64,000 nucleotides of DNA, taken from positions 24,930,146 to 24,994,145 of the forward strand of contig NC_080712.1 of NCBI RefSeq assembly GCF_019097595.1. Direction: 5' to 3'. A program made the position numbers and the translations under genes. Positions 1 through 11,857 of the stretch are shown piece after piece. Below the pieces are notes generated by a model. The model saw only the letters and a list, made by a program, of their open reading frames with translations, was not told where the DNA came from and did no database searches. Source of the DNA: Hemibagrus wyckioides. Taxonomy: Eukaryota; Chordata; Actinopteri; Siluriformes; Bagridae. Position 1 is the stretch's first letter, and each line of letters starts with the position of its first letter.

Positions 1-400
1 ATGGGCTGAAGAACTGAGAGTTTAGTGGTGTGGATCGGCACCCAGTGTGCTTTCACACTTCTGCAGGTTCACAGCAAAGCTATTACAAGTGACCTTCGAC
101 CCTGCTGCTGCTCTGGGGTAAAATGGCCAGCCGGGTCTCATTCCCCTCTTTTAGACGTCAAAGAAAAGAAGGGGGAGAAATAAGAAGTGACCCATCCTTT
201 ATCGTCAGCACAAACTTGTCAGCCCCTCATGGCTCCGGGGTTCTCCATTGGCTATGCAGATGAGGGAGGAGGCTTAAAAATGAATTTTAATATCTTTGTG
301 AATCTCCAATTACCGAGCTGCTCCCCGCTGTGAATCTGTCTGCTCAGGACTCATTCCAGAAATGACAAAGTGGCTTTAGTGAAGCTAAACTCTTTCATGC
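1..400. other. Candidate conserved non-coding segment
   Basis: This stretch is more GC-balanced and compositionally complex than the AT-rich DNA that follows. No long open frame crosses it. It contains a CRE-like GACGTCA, an inverted CCAAT box (ATTGG), an octamer-like ATGCAGAT and a run of homeodomain-like AATTTTAAT. Such mixtures are common in vertebrate enhancers, but they also occur by chance. The segment reaches the window edge, so it could equally be part of a larger exon or UTR lying outside. Function is inferred, not seen. Confidence 0.25.
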
Positions 401-1913
401 AACACACACACACACAATTTTTATTTTGCAATATTTGTTTTAAGTTAAAACAAAAAAATATTTTAAGTTAAAAATATTGCCATATCCTTGAACTATAAGA
501 CATTTTTAGCTCATTTTAAATGTCTATATCACTAATGCAAAGTGGATGGATTTGTGAAAAACTGTGAAAAACACAATATTATTTTAAGTACTGATTAATG
601 TATTGGCATTTCACATTAGGAAATGGTACTGATTACCACCAATTCTTAATATGAATGAACAATGCTACAGAATGAAAAGAGTGAATACAATTTCTCTGCT
701 AACACCAAACCAACAGATGTAGATGAACATTTTTCTTTCATAAAGGCTTGATATCCAAGTATTGGTCCTGGGTTAATATTCAAATCTAAATATTAAACAA
801 GGCAAATCAGAGCCTCATGCCAAGGCCTTTTGTTCAGAAGCACTGAGAAAGCAGTCACCCTGAAACAATGGGCAAAATTAGCATGCAGCAGCCCTGGAGT
901 GCTATGTCGCCTTGCGGTGACAAATGCTCCCCTCCTGCTGTGAGGGTCAGTGCAGAAGATTTTTCTCACATACTACCAGCATGGAACACAACTATGAAAT
1001 AGAATATAGTGTATAGAGTGTAGTCTGAGAAAATTAATTAAAAGCAGTATGTATTAGTTTATAATATTATTTACAACGAAATTATATTTACAATGAAAAT
1101 AAGTTTAAAAAAAAGGAATTTTAAGTTTTTATTTAATTTAAGTTATCCAAAGGCTTATTTAGAAATTGTAGAGTAGGATGCAGGCTCATGGTGATGAATG
1201 CTGGCTTCCTGGTGCAAGGGTCACCTCAGAAGAACCTTCTCACACAACAGTCTGTCAAATTTCCAGAGTCAGAGACATTCTTTTGTGTGTCCTCTGGGTA
1301 CAAGGAGCCCCCATTAGCATGAAAAGGACTACCTGGCATGCGAATGAGAGAGGAACTTTCTGGACAGCTTATGTATGGCAATGTTGTATGACAGTGTAAA
1401 TACCAGGCAGCCTCTGGGAGTTGGTAACAGAATGTAGTCTCTTCTTATAAAGATATTGTCTTCTAATGACCCAGCCTCAGGACAGCTGTCATGCCCTCGT
1501 CTCAGACACCATTTCCCACATTTTTGTCCTACAACCATGGTCGCACAAAACTCACCTTCCCAGAAACCAACTGCACCCCAGCACTAAAAGTCATCATCTT
1601 TTTGATTGTTTTTTTACCAGTGTGTAATTATTATGCTGTGCTCGGCCTCTGTTTCATTTGCCCTCTGTGAAGTATTTGTTGTGTTCTTTGTGTTTGTAAT
1701 GTTAACGAGGCTAGATATTCAGTGTTTTTTACTTTTGCTTAGCTTGTGTAGCACTGTTTGCTATCAACTGATCTGTGTCTGAATCTGAGAAGTTCAGTTC
1801 AAATATGCCTAGCATATTTCTGGATTGTTTGCTGGAATATACAGAATAAACTGTCCTGCATTTGCATACGCATCTCTGAAAATTCTGTTCCTTAGAAATA
1901 GCAGAGCTTCTTA
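401..1913. other. AT-rich non-coding DNA
   Basis: No gene or recognisable transposon is seen. The stretch holds a short (AC)n run near 402-414 and A/T-rich low-complexity tracts around 1080-1140. The short open frames here have no recognisable domain and are taken as chance. Confidence 0.6.
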
Positions 1914-1986
1914 AACATTCATTCATTCATTCATTCATTCATTCATTCATTCTTTCATTGTCTCCCGCTTATCCGGAGCCAGGCTG
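1914..1986 (-). repeat. (ATTC)n microsatellite with SINE 3'-end remnant
   Basis: About ten ATTC units (1914-1955) are followed by CATTGTCTCCCGCTTATCC. That block matches the reverse complement of the tail of the DANA-like SINE at 34541-34870, which ends in GATAAGTGGTACAGACAATG. The tetranucleotide run is therefore probably the expanded 3' tail of a largely lost minus-strand SINE. Confidence 0.5.
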
Positions 1987-2377
1987 CTTAAACAATAAAA
2001 CTTTAAATTTAAGCATGGGAAAAATGATCTTTAAAAATATGTTTTTTAAAATGATTTTTAAAATGAAAAAAATAAATGGGAAAAAATGACATATTTTGCA
2101 TTGTTTGCTGGTAAAAGGGAGCTCCCATTCTCCTAAGAAGCCACACATGAAGCTTAAAAATTTTGTCTCTTTTGAATAGCAACAATTATACTATATTGTA
2201 TACTATTATTCTTTGTAATTCTGACCCAGTAATGTGTTTTAACACAATAGTTTAAAGCAATCACCAAAACATCCTGGAAATACATGAGGGATACATTTTC
2301 CTGAAGACTCTCTCTTTTAATTGATTATGCTTCAAGCTCATGCTAACACACACCCACTCATACACACATAATCAGTT

Positions 2378-2379
<2 letters not shown>

Positions 2380-2417
<38 letters not shown>
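2380..2417. repeat. (TG)n microsatellite
   Basis: About 18 TG units are followed by GTGTGTTTTGG. A simple repeat. Confidence 0.95.
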
Positions 2418-4091
2418 TGTGTTTTGGTGAGGGGGTTAGGGGGACTTATTGGTCTCCCCGTAAAAAATGAGTAGTGAAAAATAAAATAATAATACATAAA
2501 ATAAATAAAAATCACTGGCTAGCACTGTACAACAGCAATGAGAGTGAAAATATGAGATTTTGGCAGATGAGTGAAAAACTACAGAGTGTTAAATGTGCCT
2601 TTTACTATGACCTCTCTCTTCACACACATGAGCACACACAGGCAGACAATTCTAAACAAACATGCCCATACTCTGAAGGAGGCTTTTCTTTCCTTTTTCA
2701 CATCTCACACATCTGTAGAGTCTCATATTTATAGGCCATATTATGTGTAGTAACCTAGACATACAAATAGCAAATGTGAAATATGACAAAAAGGGAAAGG
2801 GTCACTGAAATTGCCTTCATCATATGGATTATGGTAATCATAGTTTGTTATTTTGTGATGTGAGGACTGCTCTGGCAGTGAAAATTTGTCCATGGTTGTC
2901 TTGATGTGCTTAGACAAACACCAAACTGCCCATTTATCTATCAACTGTTATCAACATTTCACTGCATTAAATTCACAAGGGCATGAAAGGTTAGAGCCTT
3001 GCACTTTCATAGTCACTAGTCATTTTCTGGCTAGTTCAGCTATGCTTCCTACCCAGAATAGAGCTACATACCTCTTGCCAGCTTTACAGATTCCTAATTG
3101 AAGTCCAGAGGAAGCCTAACTGACAGGATCCTTCTACTCTTTGCTTGGAAAAGGAGCCCTTTTGGCATTGTGTCACACTGCTCACATTGGCTCAGTAGAA
3201 AAGAATGTGTGAGACACACTATAAATAAACACACACACACACACACCTCAACAAGGATCAATGCACTGCAAGAATCTTGCAGTCTAAATATTTTTTTATC
3301 TAATATTTTACTTTCATGTGGATGTTAAGGAAGGAGTAGCACAAATTAACAGGATGTAGGTAACTTCATCTGCAGACACAGAAGATCCATGAATGACTGA
3401 CAAGCACCTTGTCCTTATTTGGCTATTAGCATATCTGCTACATCATCTGCTTTTTAAAACTGTAACAGCATTTTACAGAAAGAGCAATGTAAATGGAAAC
3501 ATATAGGAGCATGATGGTTGTAAATCAATAAATAAAATAAGTGAGCGTAAGTGGAGCTAAGCTGCTGGGAAAAAAAGCAAACAAAATGGGGATTTACTTA
3601 CTTATAAAGTAATTAGTGGTAGCTTTGCCATTGTAGTACTGACACATGGAGAAGTGTGTTACAGGTTGAGCAGGTGAAGACAGTCATGACAGGCCAAGGC
3701 AATGTCACTGTATTGACATTTCCACGCTTCTATAGACCCGCTGTGGCATGCCAAACAACATAATTACCCATTCATTTATTCCGGCAGCAAGTGTGCAAGG
3801 TATCTTAAACATGCACAGCTAAAACGCAGATTTAAGGTGTTTTGTGCACTTTTTTCTGTGAAGCTTTCACAGTCTTAGCTATATTAAAAAAGTGACTGCT
3901 AATGATTTATGGTTGTGAGGTGTGTGAAGAAAGGGTGCTGGATGAAGGGTGTGTGCACTTTCTCCTTCTGTGCTGTGAAGCAGACTGCTAAAACAGGAAG
4001 ATGGTGTGTCCTCACCGCTGACACAACAAGCAGCAGGTCTGTCTGTAGTTAACGCATGGCAGATTTACTCCCCTGCACCAGCCTACACATG

Positions 4092-4094
<3 letters not shown>

Positions 4095-4130
<36 letters not shown>
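4095..4130. repeat. (CA)n microsatellite
   Basis: Eighteen uninterrupted CA units. A simple repeat. Confidence 0.95.
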
Positions 4131-4135
<5 letters not shown>

Positions 4136-5162
4136 TAAAATAGACTTCTGTAAGTCCTCTAAGATATGTAAATTTTTCAAGTAATTTCTTTCTAGACTGT
4201 TAGAATCTCTACAGATATATCTGTAGTTCACAGTGGGGTCCAGAGAGCATTGACATCATTATCAATGTCTATTAACAGTTGTTCTTATAATTAGACTAAC
4301 TGATTGGTAACATGAATAGATTTCATTTTATTAGTTTGGGTTCTGTGGATAAATCCTGGCTCCATAATAAATATGATGGTATGTACATGATTGAAATATG
4401 ACAAGTTGTATTATGTTCATAAGATAAGTTAAAATACTTTGTATCAAATGCATTTATTTTTCTGAATATGTACTACTACCTATATAGTACAAATCTATAC
4501 AATAAAAACTGATTAAAAATAAATCAAAACCTTTTATTATAAAACCATTTCTATTCTCCATATCAATTCATCATCTAGTCATCTAGGCTAATGAGTTATT
4601 TCTAACATCTTGAACAACATGCCATAGTTCATTTGTCCCACTTGATTCTGTTCCTGCAAGCCCCAGACAGCATCAACAATGTCTCCAAAAATAATTATTA
4701 TTACTACTTAATAAAGTAGTAATAATTAAAATATAAAAATCTTTTATATCTTTTAATGTCCTTCCTTCTTTAAAAGTAACTTCAATAAAAAAGTCTTTGG
4801 AGAAACTTTTTGTACAACAAAAAATGGCCTTTTATCTGCCTTATGAATATGTAATGCGTATTTTAAAACAAAATGCATAGATGAATTTATCACTTTAGGA
4901 ATTTAGACTTTTATACTGTACTGTACATAATTACAGAATATACACCCAATTATGGTGTTGGTGGTGTGAATAAAATAAACATTAATTAGTGGAGACAGAA
5001 CAATTAGGCTGTGTGTTCTGATAGAGTTGGGCAGTAGACCCCCTGCTGCTCCACATGAGCTCTCAGATGGACAGATCATCCTCAAGGAGATGACTCCATA
5101 ATGTTGATATTACTTCTGCTGCTATATTCACTGTCCTAAACCTGTTTCTATCCTTCTTAACA

Positions 5163-5440
5163 CCCACTGTCAAACACTTTTTTTTTGCACAAGAGTCGGT
5201 GTTATGTGTCTTGTTTGTCTGCACTGTCTTGTCTTGTCATCCTGTGCAGTTATGTTGTATGTTTAAGAATGCACACTGTAGTATAGTTAAGCTCTCTGCA
5301 TCACCTGTACCTGTGTTTCTTTGCTCTGTGTAGCACCTCTGGTCCAGGAGGAACGTTTCACTGTGTGCTGCATAAGCTATATATGGTTGAAGTGACAAAT
5401 AAAGCTTCTTTGAATTTGACTTTGACTTTGATTATGTGAA
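5163..5440 (+). mobile_element. LINE 3' UTR fragment (5'-truncated)
   Basis: The segment closely parallels the 3' UTR of LINE A (about 29330-29566). Shared features are the GTAGCACC..GGTCC..GGAG.AACGTTTCA block, a GTGCTGCATAAGCTATATATGG-like block, GTTGAA.TGACAA.TAAAGCTTCTT and a short reiterated 3' tail, here (TTTGAC)n. It is a dead-on-arrival 5'-truncated copy with no coding sequence. Confidence 0.75.
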
Positions 5441-6592
5441 ACGACACTCATTAATTACTGAGACAAAACACACAAGAACAATAAATGCTATTTCACCCTG
5501 AAACTTTGCTGAAAGTAATAATATTGGTTTAGAAATAAATGTAGTCCTTATAATCTCTCAAAGCTCATTCATATGCTACAAATGTATGTGCCCTAATCTA
5601 TATAGTAAGTGCCCTAATCTATATATATAAGTGTGCTCTAATCTATATAACACCTAGCAACTAATTAACACACCTGCTAATAATGAGTGAGTTAACATCC
5701 CTTAAATGAAATTTTAGTGATATCCACCATGGGCTATAATGTCAGATGATCTCAAAAAGTTCATTAAAGATGAATAAAACATGGTAGCACTATCAGATGC
5801 TGTGTGCTAAGGATCAGGTGGCCATCATGGTGATGCAGAGGATGGCCGATTTTCAGTAGAAGGTTAATTTGAAACACTCAGGTTTCTAAGTACTAGACAG
5901 AGGTATGGCACAGAGTAAGCTACCAGTCATTAATAAGAAAGCAGTGGGTTAACACAAACAAAAACAAGGAAATTAATTAGAAGTGTCTGACTATACCAAG
6001 AAATTTATATACACAGCAAATCAAAAAACAGCAAAATATAGCAAGTTAGTACTAGTTGAGAAAACATGATACATATGTTTAAATCTCTTATTTAAATAAA
6101 TGTTTTCTTTAATTCTGTCATTTTCTTGCATATGAGGTTTGTTGCATATGAATTGGTTGATATGATTCAGTGCCTCAGATATTTAACTTGCATTAGTGGC
6201 AACCTGAAAGATTTTTCTCCTTCATCTGCCACTCTTGTGCTTTGTATGTGCACGACAAGAACCAGAGGTAATGCATTTGCAGCACCGGGGTCAGACTTTT
6301 TAAATTATTAACATGTGAACAAGGGGAAATTTAAAAAATGGCTCAGCATTAGTGAAATATTAAGCATGAAAAATTCTAACATTTAACACATGAATTTAGT
6401 GGAATGAAGTGCTAATCTTCAAAGAGCTTTTTTGTTAGGATATGTGGCTAAACTACTGTTGTCTTTTTTACATGCAACACAACTTGTATTATTACTGTAA
6501 TTGATCCACTACAGCTGTGTTTTTTAATTAATGAAGGAAACACATCTGCTGAGTTTTGATTATTTGCTGTGCTTGATAAGTTGATAAGGGTC
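5441..6592. other. Non-coding DNA, nothing recognised
   Basis: AT-rich sequence with a locally reiterated phrase CCCTAATCTATATA near 5591-5650 (about three imperfect copies). No domain is found in any frame. Confidence 0.55.
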
Positions 6593-7251
<659 letters not shown>

Positions 7252-8040
7252 CTTCAAATTTAAATTTTATTTGTCACATACACAACCATACATAGTATAA
7301 CATATAGTGAAAAGCTATTTACTGTCTCTGTCATAAAAAAATTAACAATCAATAAGAATAAAAATATACTAAGAAGAATTTCAAGGAAATTCCAATAATA
7401 ATAGAATTTATTGTACAAGGGAAAATGAATATAGGAAAATACAAAAAATATATGTTTATATAAATGCAAATTGGTGGGTAGAACAGTATAATTATAACTG
7501 TACTAATCCAGCAGCACTAATGCATTTTTTTGTAGCTCAGGAGGCTGTCCTTCCATGATGCTTGAAATATTGCTAATTTTGATGGCATTTATGCTCTAAT
7601 TTTCTAGTGGTCTGTTTGAAAGTGTGTGTGTGATTGTTATACCAGGGTGCTATTTTTTCTCTTATTTGTCTTCTTTTAAGGGGAGCTACATAGTCTAGGT
7701 TGTTTCAAGATGCTGCCTCAAAGTATTCTGTCATTTGGCAATATATGCTGTGCAAAAAATCCAGTAGAAGAAGAGTGTGTTGTGTGGATAAGTCCAGAAA
7801 AGTCCAGATTTTTAAGTACTGTCCTGGTCAAGGGCCTGTATGGCCTGTGGCAAGAAGCTCCTCCTCATTCTTTGTGTTTGCCTTCCCTGACTGCAACAGA
7901 GAAAAGAGTTCATTGTTTGGATGGCTGGGGTCTTTTACTATCTTCCTGGCCAGGGTCCAGCACTGCTTGCTGTAGATAGACTGCAGGTCAGGGAGCTCAG
8001 TAATCACACAACTCTCTGCCTATCCTGCTTGGTGCTGGAT
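7252..8040 (-). mobile_element. Rex1/CR1-like LINE 3' end (5'-truncated)
   Basis: On the minus strand, 7800-8035 encodes the C-terminus of a non-LTR reverse-transcriptase polyprotein. It reads LPDLQSIYSKQCWTLARKIV, then DPSHP and LFSLLQSG, with frameshifts after that. The conserved end motif (SG.R..S.....R...SF.PQAI) is visible across frames and is related to the C-terminus of LINE A at about 28790-28940. The downstream UTR ends at 7252 with a tail equivalent to TGACAAATAAAATTTAAATT, matching the tail of LINE B. The copy is 5'-truncated and inactive. Confidence 0.75.
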
Positions 8041-8742
8041 AGAAAATTGGCTTACAAACTTGTGAACATTTATCATGTCAATAAAAGGATCTGAAAAAAA
8101 AAAACACTGGTCAATATCGTTGAGGCAATAAAACAACTCAGAGGCAGCTCAGAGCCAGACCCAGAGACCACAGAATGGGTGAAACCTAAGCCTTAGCTTT
8201 GCCTTTGAAGTTCATTTGGTTCCAGAGGTTCCCAGTCTTGTACATCTGTGTCTCCCTCACCGAGTGTTGGCTTACTCCCCTGGCGTGCACCCCAGTCTGC
8301 GTGGCACTAACCCAAAGTTCAGCACAGAGACTCTCCTCTTCTCCTCCAAATGTTTTCCAGGCAACCCAAGAACTCCCAGATAGGGGAGTCATCCAGTAGC
8401 TCTATGCTAAACTACCATTTGCCCTATTGCCCTTATTGTAATTTATTATATTTACATTAAATCTGGTGAAACTAAATATTTTAATTGAATGTTTAGAGTC
8501 AGCAACCTACAAATAATACATTTCCTGTGGCACCCTGCATCTACAGTAGCTTTTATCTTTCTTCTTTAATTACATTTACAAAAATTATGCTACATGGAAT
8601 TAATACAGCTTGAATGATGCCCATGTAAAAACAGAACAAACATGGACATTTTATGTGACAACCAAGGCTACTGCTGGGAATAAGTGTTGCTCTTGACCTT
8701 ATTTAAAGACACTGCTGCTTTTCATGATTTGTCTTTCATGAT
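8041..8742. other. Non-coding DNA, nothing recognised
   Basis: Mostly AT-rich. A more GC-rich patch at 8150-8400 is open on both strands for about 66 codons, but neither frame shows a domain. Confidence 0.5.
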
Positions 8743-9260
8743 TGTCTTAAAGCAGCTTTACAGAAGTACAGAAACAGAGAAGGAAAAAAATGATAAAGTT
8801 TAAATTAAAGTTACTATTTTATCCCTATTTATCACTAATGAGCAAGTCTATGCCGACGGTGGCAAGGAAAACTCCCTGTGATGTTATGAGGAAGAAACCT
8901 TGAGAGGAACCAGGCTCAGAAGGGAACCCATCCTCATTTGGGTGACACTGGACAGTAAATAATATAAATATAACTAAATAATGTAACGAATGAACTATTA
9001 GGTCAGTGTAGTTTCTGAGTTCATTATAGACACTAATTCCTTGCTGTCACAAGCTGACAGATGTAACGGCATATCTGTGATGGTGTGATCATCTCCAAGT
9101 GGCTCTGTCCATGGCTGTCTCCTGGTCACAGGCTGTCCACATAGATCCATCCACAGCATCAGTGAGCACCACTAAGCAATGAGACCAGGGGTAGAGCCAG
9201 GGGTTACACTGGAAACTCAGAACACTGGGAGCTCGGGAGTGGGACGTATAGCTCGACAGA

Positions 9261-9301
<41 letters not shown>

Positions 9302-9812
9302 AGTATGCTTGTGATCATGTGATGTTTAAAGACAATGTAGATTATGTGTAAAGTGCAGGCAGGGACTCCGGCAAGACTAGCTATGACAGCATAACTAAAA
9401 AGGAGAGCCAGATGGTGACAGACATGAAGACTTCCCAAGACATAAAGCATCCAACCACTTCACAGTCAGCAAACCTGAGCGACTTGAGAGGTTGGTAAGG
9501 CAACAGCATCCTAACATCCCAGTACTCCAAACACTTTATGCCCATGAACCTTCCAGATCTGCTCCTTTAAGAAAAACTATACATTGATAGCTTGACTAAA
9601 GAAATGTGTCTTCAGTCAAGACTTAAACATTGAGACTGTGTCTGAATTCCAAACACTAATTGGAAGGCTGTTCCATAATTGTGGGGCTTTGTAAGAAAAA
9701 GCTCTGCCCCCTGCTGTAGCCTTTGCTACTTGAGGTACTACCAAATAACCTGCACCCTTTGATTGGAGTAGGCGTGACGGATCATAAAAGACTAAAAGAT
9801 TGCTTAAGTACT
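8743..9812 (-). mobile_element. L2-type LINE 3' end, minus strand
   Basis: On the minus strand, 9577-9809 encodes the L2 polyprotein C-terminus: FYDPSRLL, SKGAGYLVVPQVAKATAGGR, KAPQLWNSLPIS, then the terminal FFSQAIN and stop. The long 3' UTR follows to about 8743, with the phrase AGGAACCAGGCTCAGAAGGG seen in three other copies here (34.4-36.8 kb). A (GA)n tract at 9265-9298 is internal to that UTR. The element is truncated upstream of the C-terminal domain. Confidence 0.85.
9265..9298. repeat. (GA)n microsatellite inside L2 3' UTR
   Basis: Seventeen GA units sit at the position where related L2 copies have shorter or impure purine tracts. Confidence 0.9.
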
Positions 9813-9866
9813 TAAGTGCATATGCTTAAGTGCATATACTTAAGCATATACTTAAGTGCATTCTGC
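9800..9866. repeat. Short degenerate tandem repeat
   Basis: About five imperfect copies of a CTTAAGTGCATA-like 12-mer adjoin the 5' truncation point of the L2 fragment. Confidence 0.6.
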
Positions 9867-10907
9867 ATATGCTTGCAGAGCTGCTCAAGTTTATCTGAGT
9901 CATTTTGTAGAAAGATCAGATATCCCAGCTTTGGTAAATTATATCTCAGCAGTTCAGGTTTGGTCAAATAAATTTTGTCAGTAGAGAAAAGAAATGTCAG
10001 TAAGAAAAATGTCAAATAATATCTTGTTATCCTGAATTATAAAGAAATACACTAAGCTCTGCATTTCTGAAGGCAGTGGAAATATGGCTATCTTTACAGT
10101 TTTGTGGTTTTGCCCTTCATAGTGGTTGTCTACAGCACAGTACGAGTTATACCAGTGATATTCCCTTTTCTAGTTGATCTACCTGCTGCAGGTGAACTCT
10201 CCACATGTATTACAACTTACAGGACTCCAAATATAGTTTTCATTAATGTGCTGTGATTGAATCAGCATGGGCTTTTTTCAGCATCGACTCATGTGTCAAG
10301 GGTCAGAGATCCAGTTATAACAAGGGCAATGCAATTACTACTACATTAATTTTCTCAAGCAATTCATTCCACATTTAAATACCATTTAATCTCCTGTCTC
10401 TGTGGCATGTATAATTACAGAACTATTTCTGTAGTATCTGAATAAAATAAGCCCCATGCAGGGGCTGCTATCAACATGCCACTCAAGCTCTAGCAATGGC
10501 TGCATGTTGACATAAAGTCTCTCCATCAACCTTGTAAGTAATGGGTACTGGTGTAAGATGATCTGCTGTAACATTAATATCGCTTGTGCCACATGTACAC
10601 ACTACTTCAAAGATCTCAAGTGGATGTCAGCCACTGATGTGTGCTGGGTTAGAGAACAATATGTGTTTCAGGAAGAGTGAACCTGAAGGACTGCTGTCCA
10701 CGTACTTTGGGATGCTGAACCTTCGAAGGTTTTCTCTATCTACTAGAGAATATCAAAAATGACCTCAAGATCTGAAGAGAACTGAGAACAGGGAGATATG
10801 AATATACACCTGGAAACTTTTACTGTCTCCTCTTTCATCTGTAAAGGAATATTTCACGGAAAAGAATGAACATATTGACAAGCACAGGACAAAACATTAT
10901 ATGTGGT
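9867..10907. other. Non-coding DNA, nothing recognised
   Basis: Unique-looking sequence with no recognised repeat or coding domain. Confidence 0.5.
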
Positions 10908-10909
10908 TC

Positions 10910-10965
<56 letters not shown>

Positions 10966-10993
10966 GTCTGTCTGTCTGTCTGTCTGTCCGTCC

Positions 10994-11090
<97 letters not shown>

Positions 11091-11096
11091 CCATAC

Positions 11097-11166
<70 letters not shown>
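10908..11166. repeat. Compound microsatellite (CTAT)n(CTGT)n(TA)n(GA)n(TA)n
   Basis: Successive blocks are CTAT units (about 10910-10964), CTGT/CCGT units (10965-11015), CTAT again, TA units (11028-11057), GA units (11058-11088), a short unique CCATACG, then about 32 TA units to 11166. The roughly 100-codon frames crossing it on both strands are artefacts. Confidence 0.95.
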
Positions 11167-11167
<1 letters not shown>

Positions 11168-11830
11168 CTGTATATGGCTTCACTTTAGTCCTTGAAAATG
11201 TCTGAGTAATCTGCATAAGGTCTCTGTGCTCTGAGATTATATTAAGAACTACCTTGTAAGAGCTTTCCTCCCACTGCTCTCAGGAAATGTCTGCTGTAAT
11301 GTCTGCTGTAATGTCTTTCCTTCACTGTTTTGGAATGCTACTAGACTCCCATACGGGGAAAATAAGTGAAAAAGAAAAAAATAAATAAATATTAAATCTA
11401 TTTTAGGGAGGGGGACTCTTAGACCAACATTTGTTACATTGTCAAAGGGCAACTCTGCACTAGAATTACTAGAAACACTGGCTAACTTACTTCCACACAG
11501 CCTAGAAAAATGCAGCATGTTTGAAAGGCAGCTAAATTATGATAGGGCTTGAATGCTTTCTTATGGTGATTGAAAATGACTCCCTACTGTGAGTGGCAAA
11601 CACAGGTTATGCAGAGGGGAGAATTTGCAGTGCACCGCTCCACTGTTGACAATTCTCTTCTTGACTCCCAGCAAGGATGAAGAAGATCAAGAATCTCCTA
11701 TTCCTCCTAAGCGAACTTTGTTTTTCTAGCCATGTCTTAAATATACCAATATGAAATTGAAAAAATGAATCTCTTGCTCTTGTTATAATTAAGAATGCAA
11801 TGTGCTGTCCTGGGGTACATCTGTCTTTTG

Positions 11831-11857
11831 TGAATATCATGATCTTCATGATATTCA
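11831..11857. repeat. Perfect inverted repeat
   Basis: Twelve-base arms (TGAATATCATGA / TCATGATATTCA) flank a 3-base spacer. No flanking element explains it. Confidence 0.85.

Larger units (their letters stand above)
1987..5162. other. Non-coding DNA with microsatellites
   Basis: No gene is recognised. Contents are a (TG)n run at 2380-2417, a short (AC)n run at 3227-3247, a (CA)n run at 4095-4130, and an A/T-only imperfect inverted repeat around 4690-4728 with arms of roughly 12 bases. The short open frames have no recognisable domain. Confidence 0.6.

Noticed and set aside
7700..7979. Two overlapping plus-strand frames of about 90 codons
   Set aside because: Antisense to the C-terminal coding end of a minus-strand LINE.
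10866..11205. Open frames of about 100 codons rich in Ser-Ile-Tyr-Leu
   Set aside because: Translations of a compound microsatellite.
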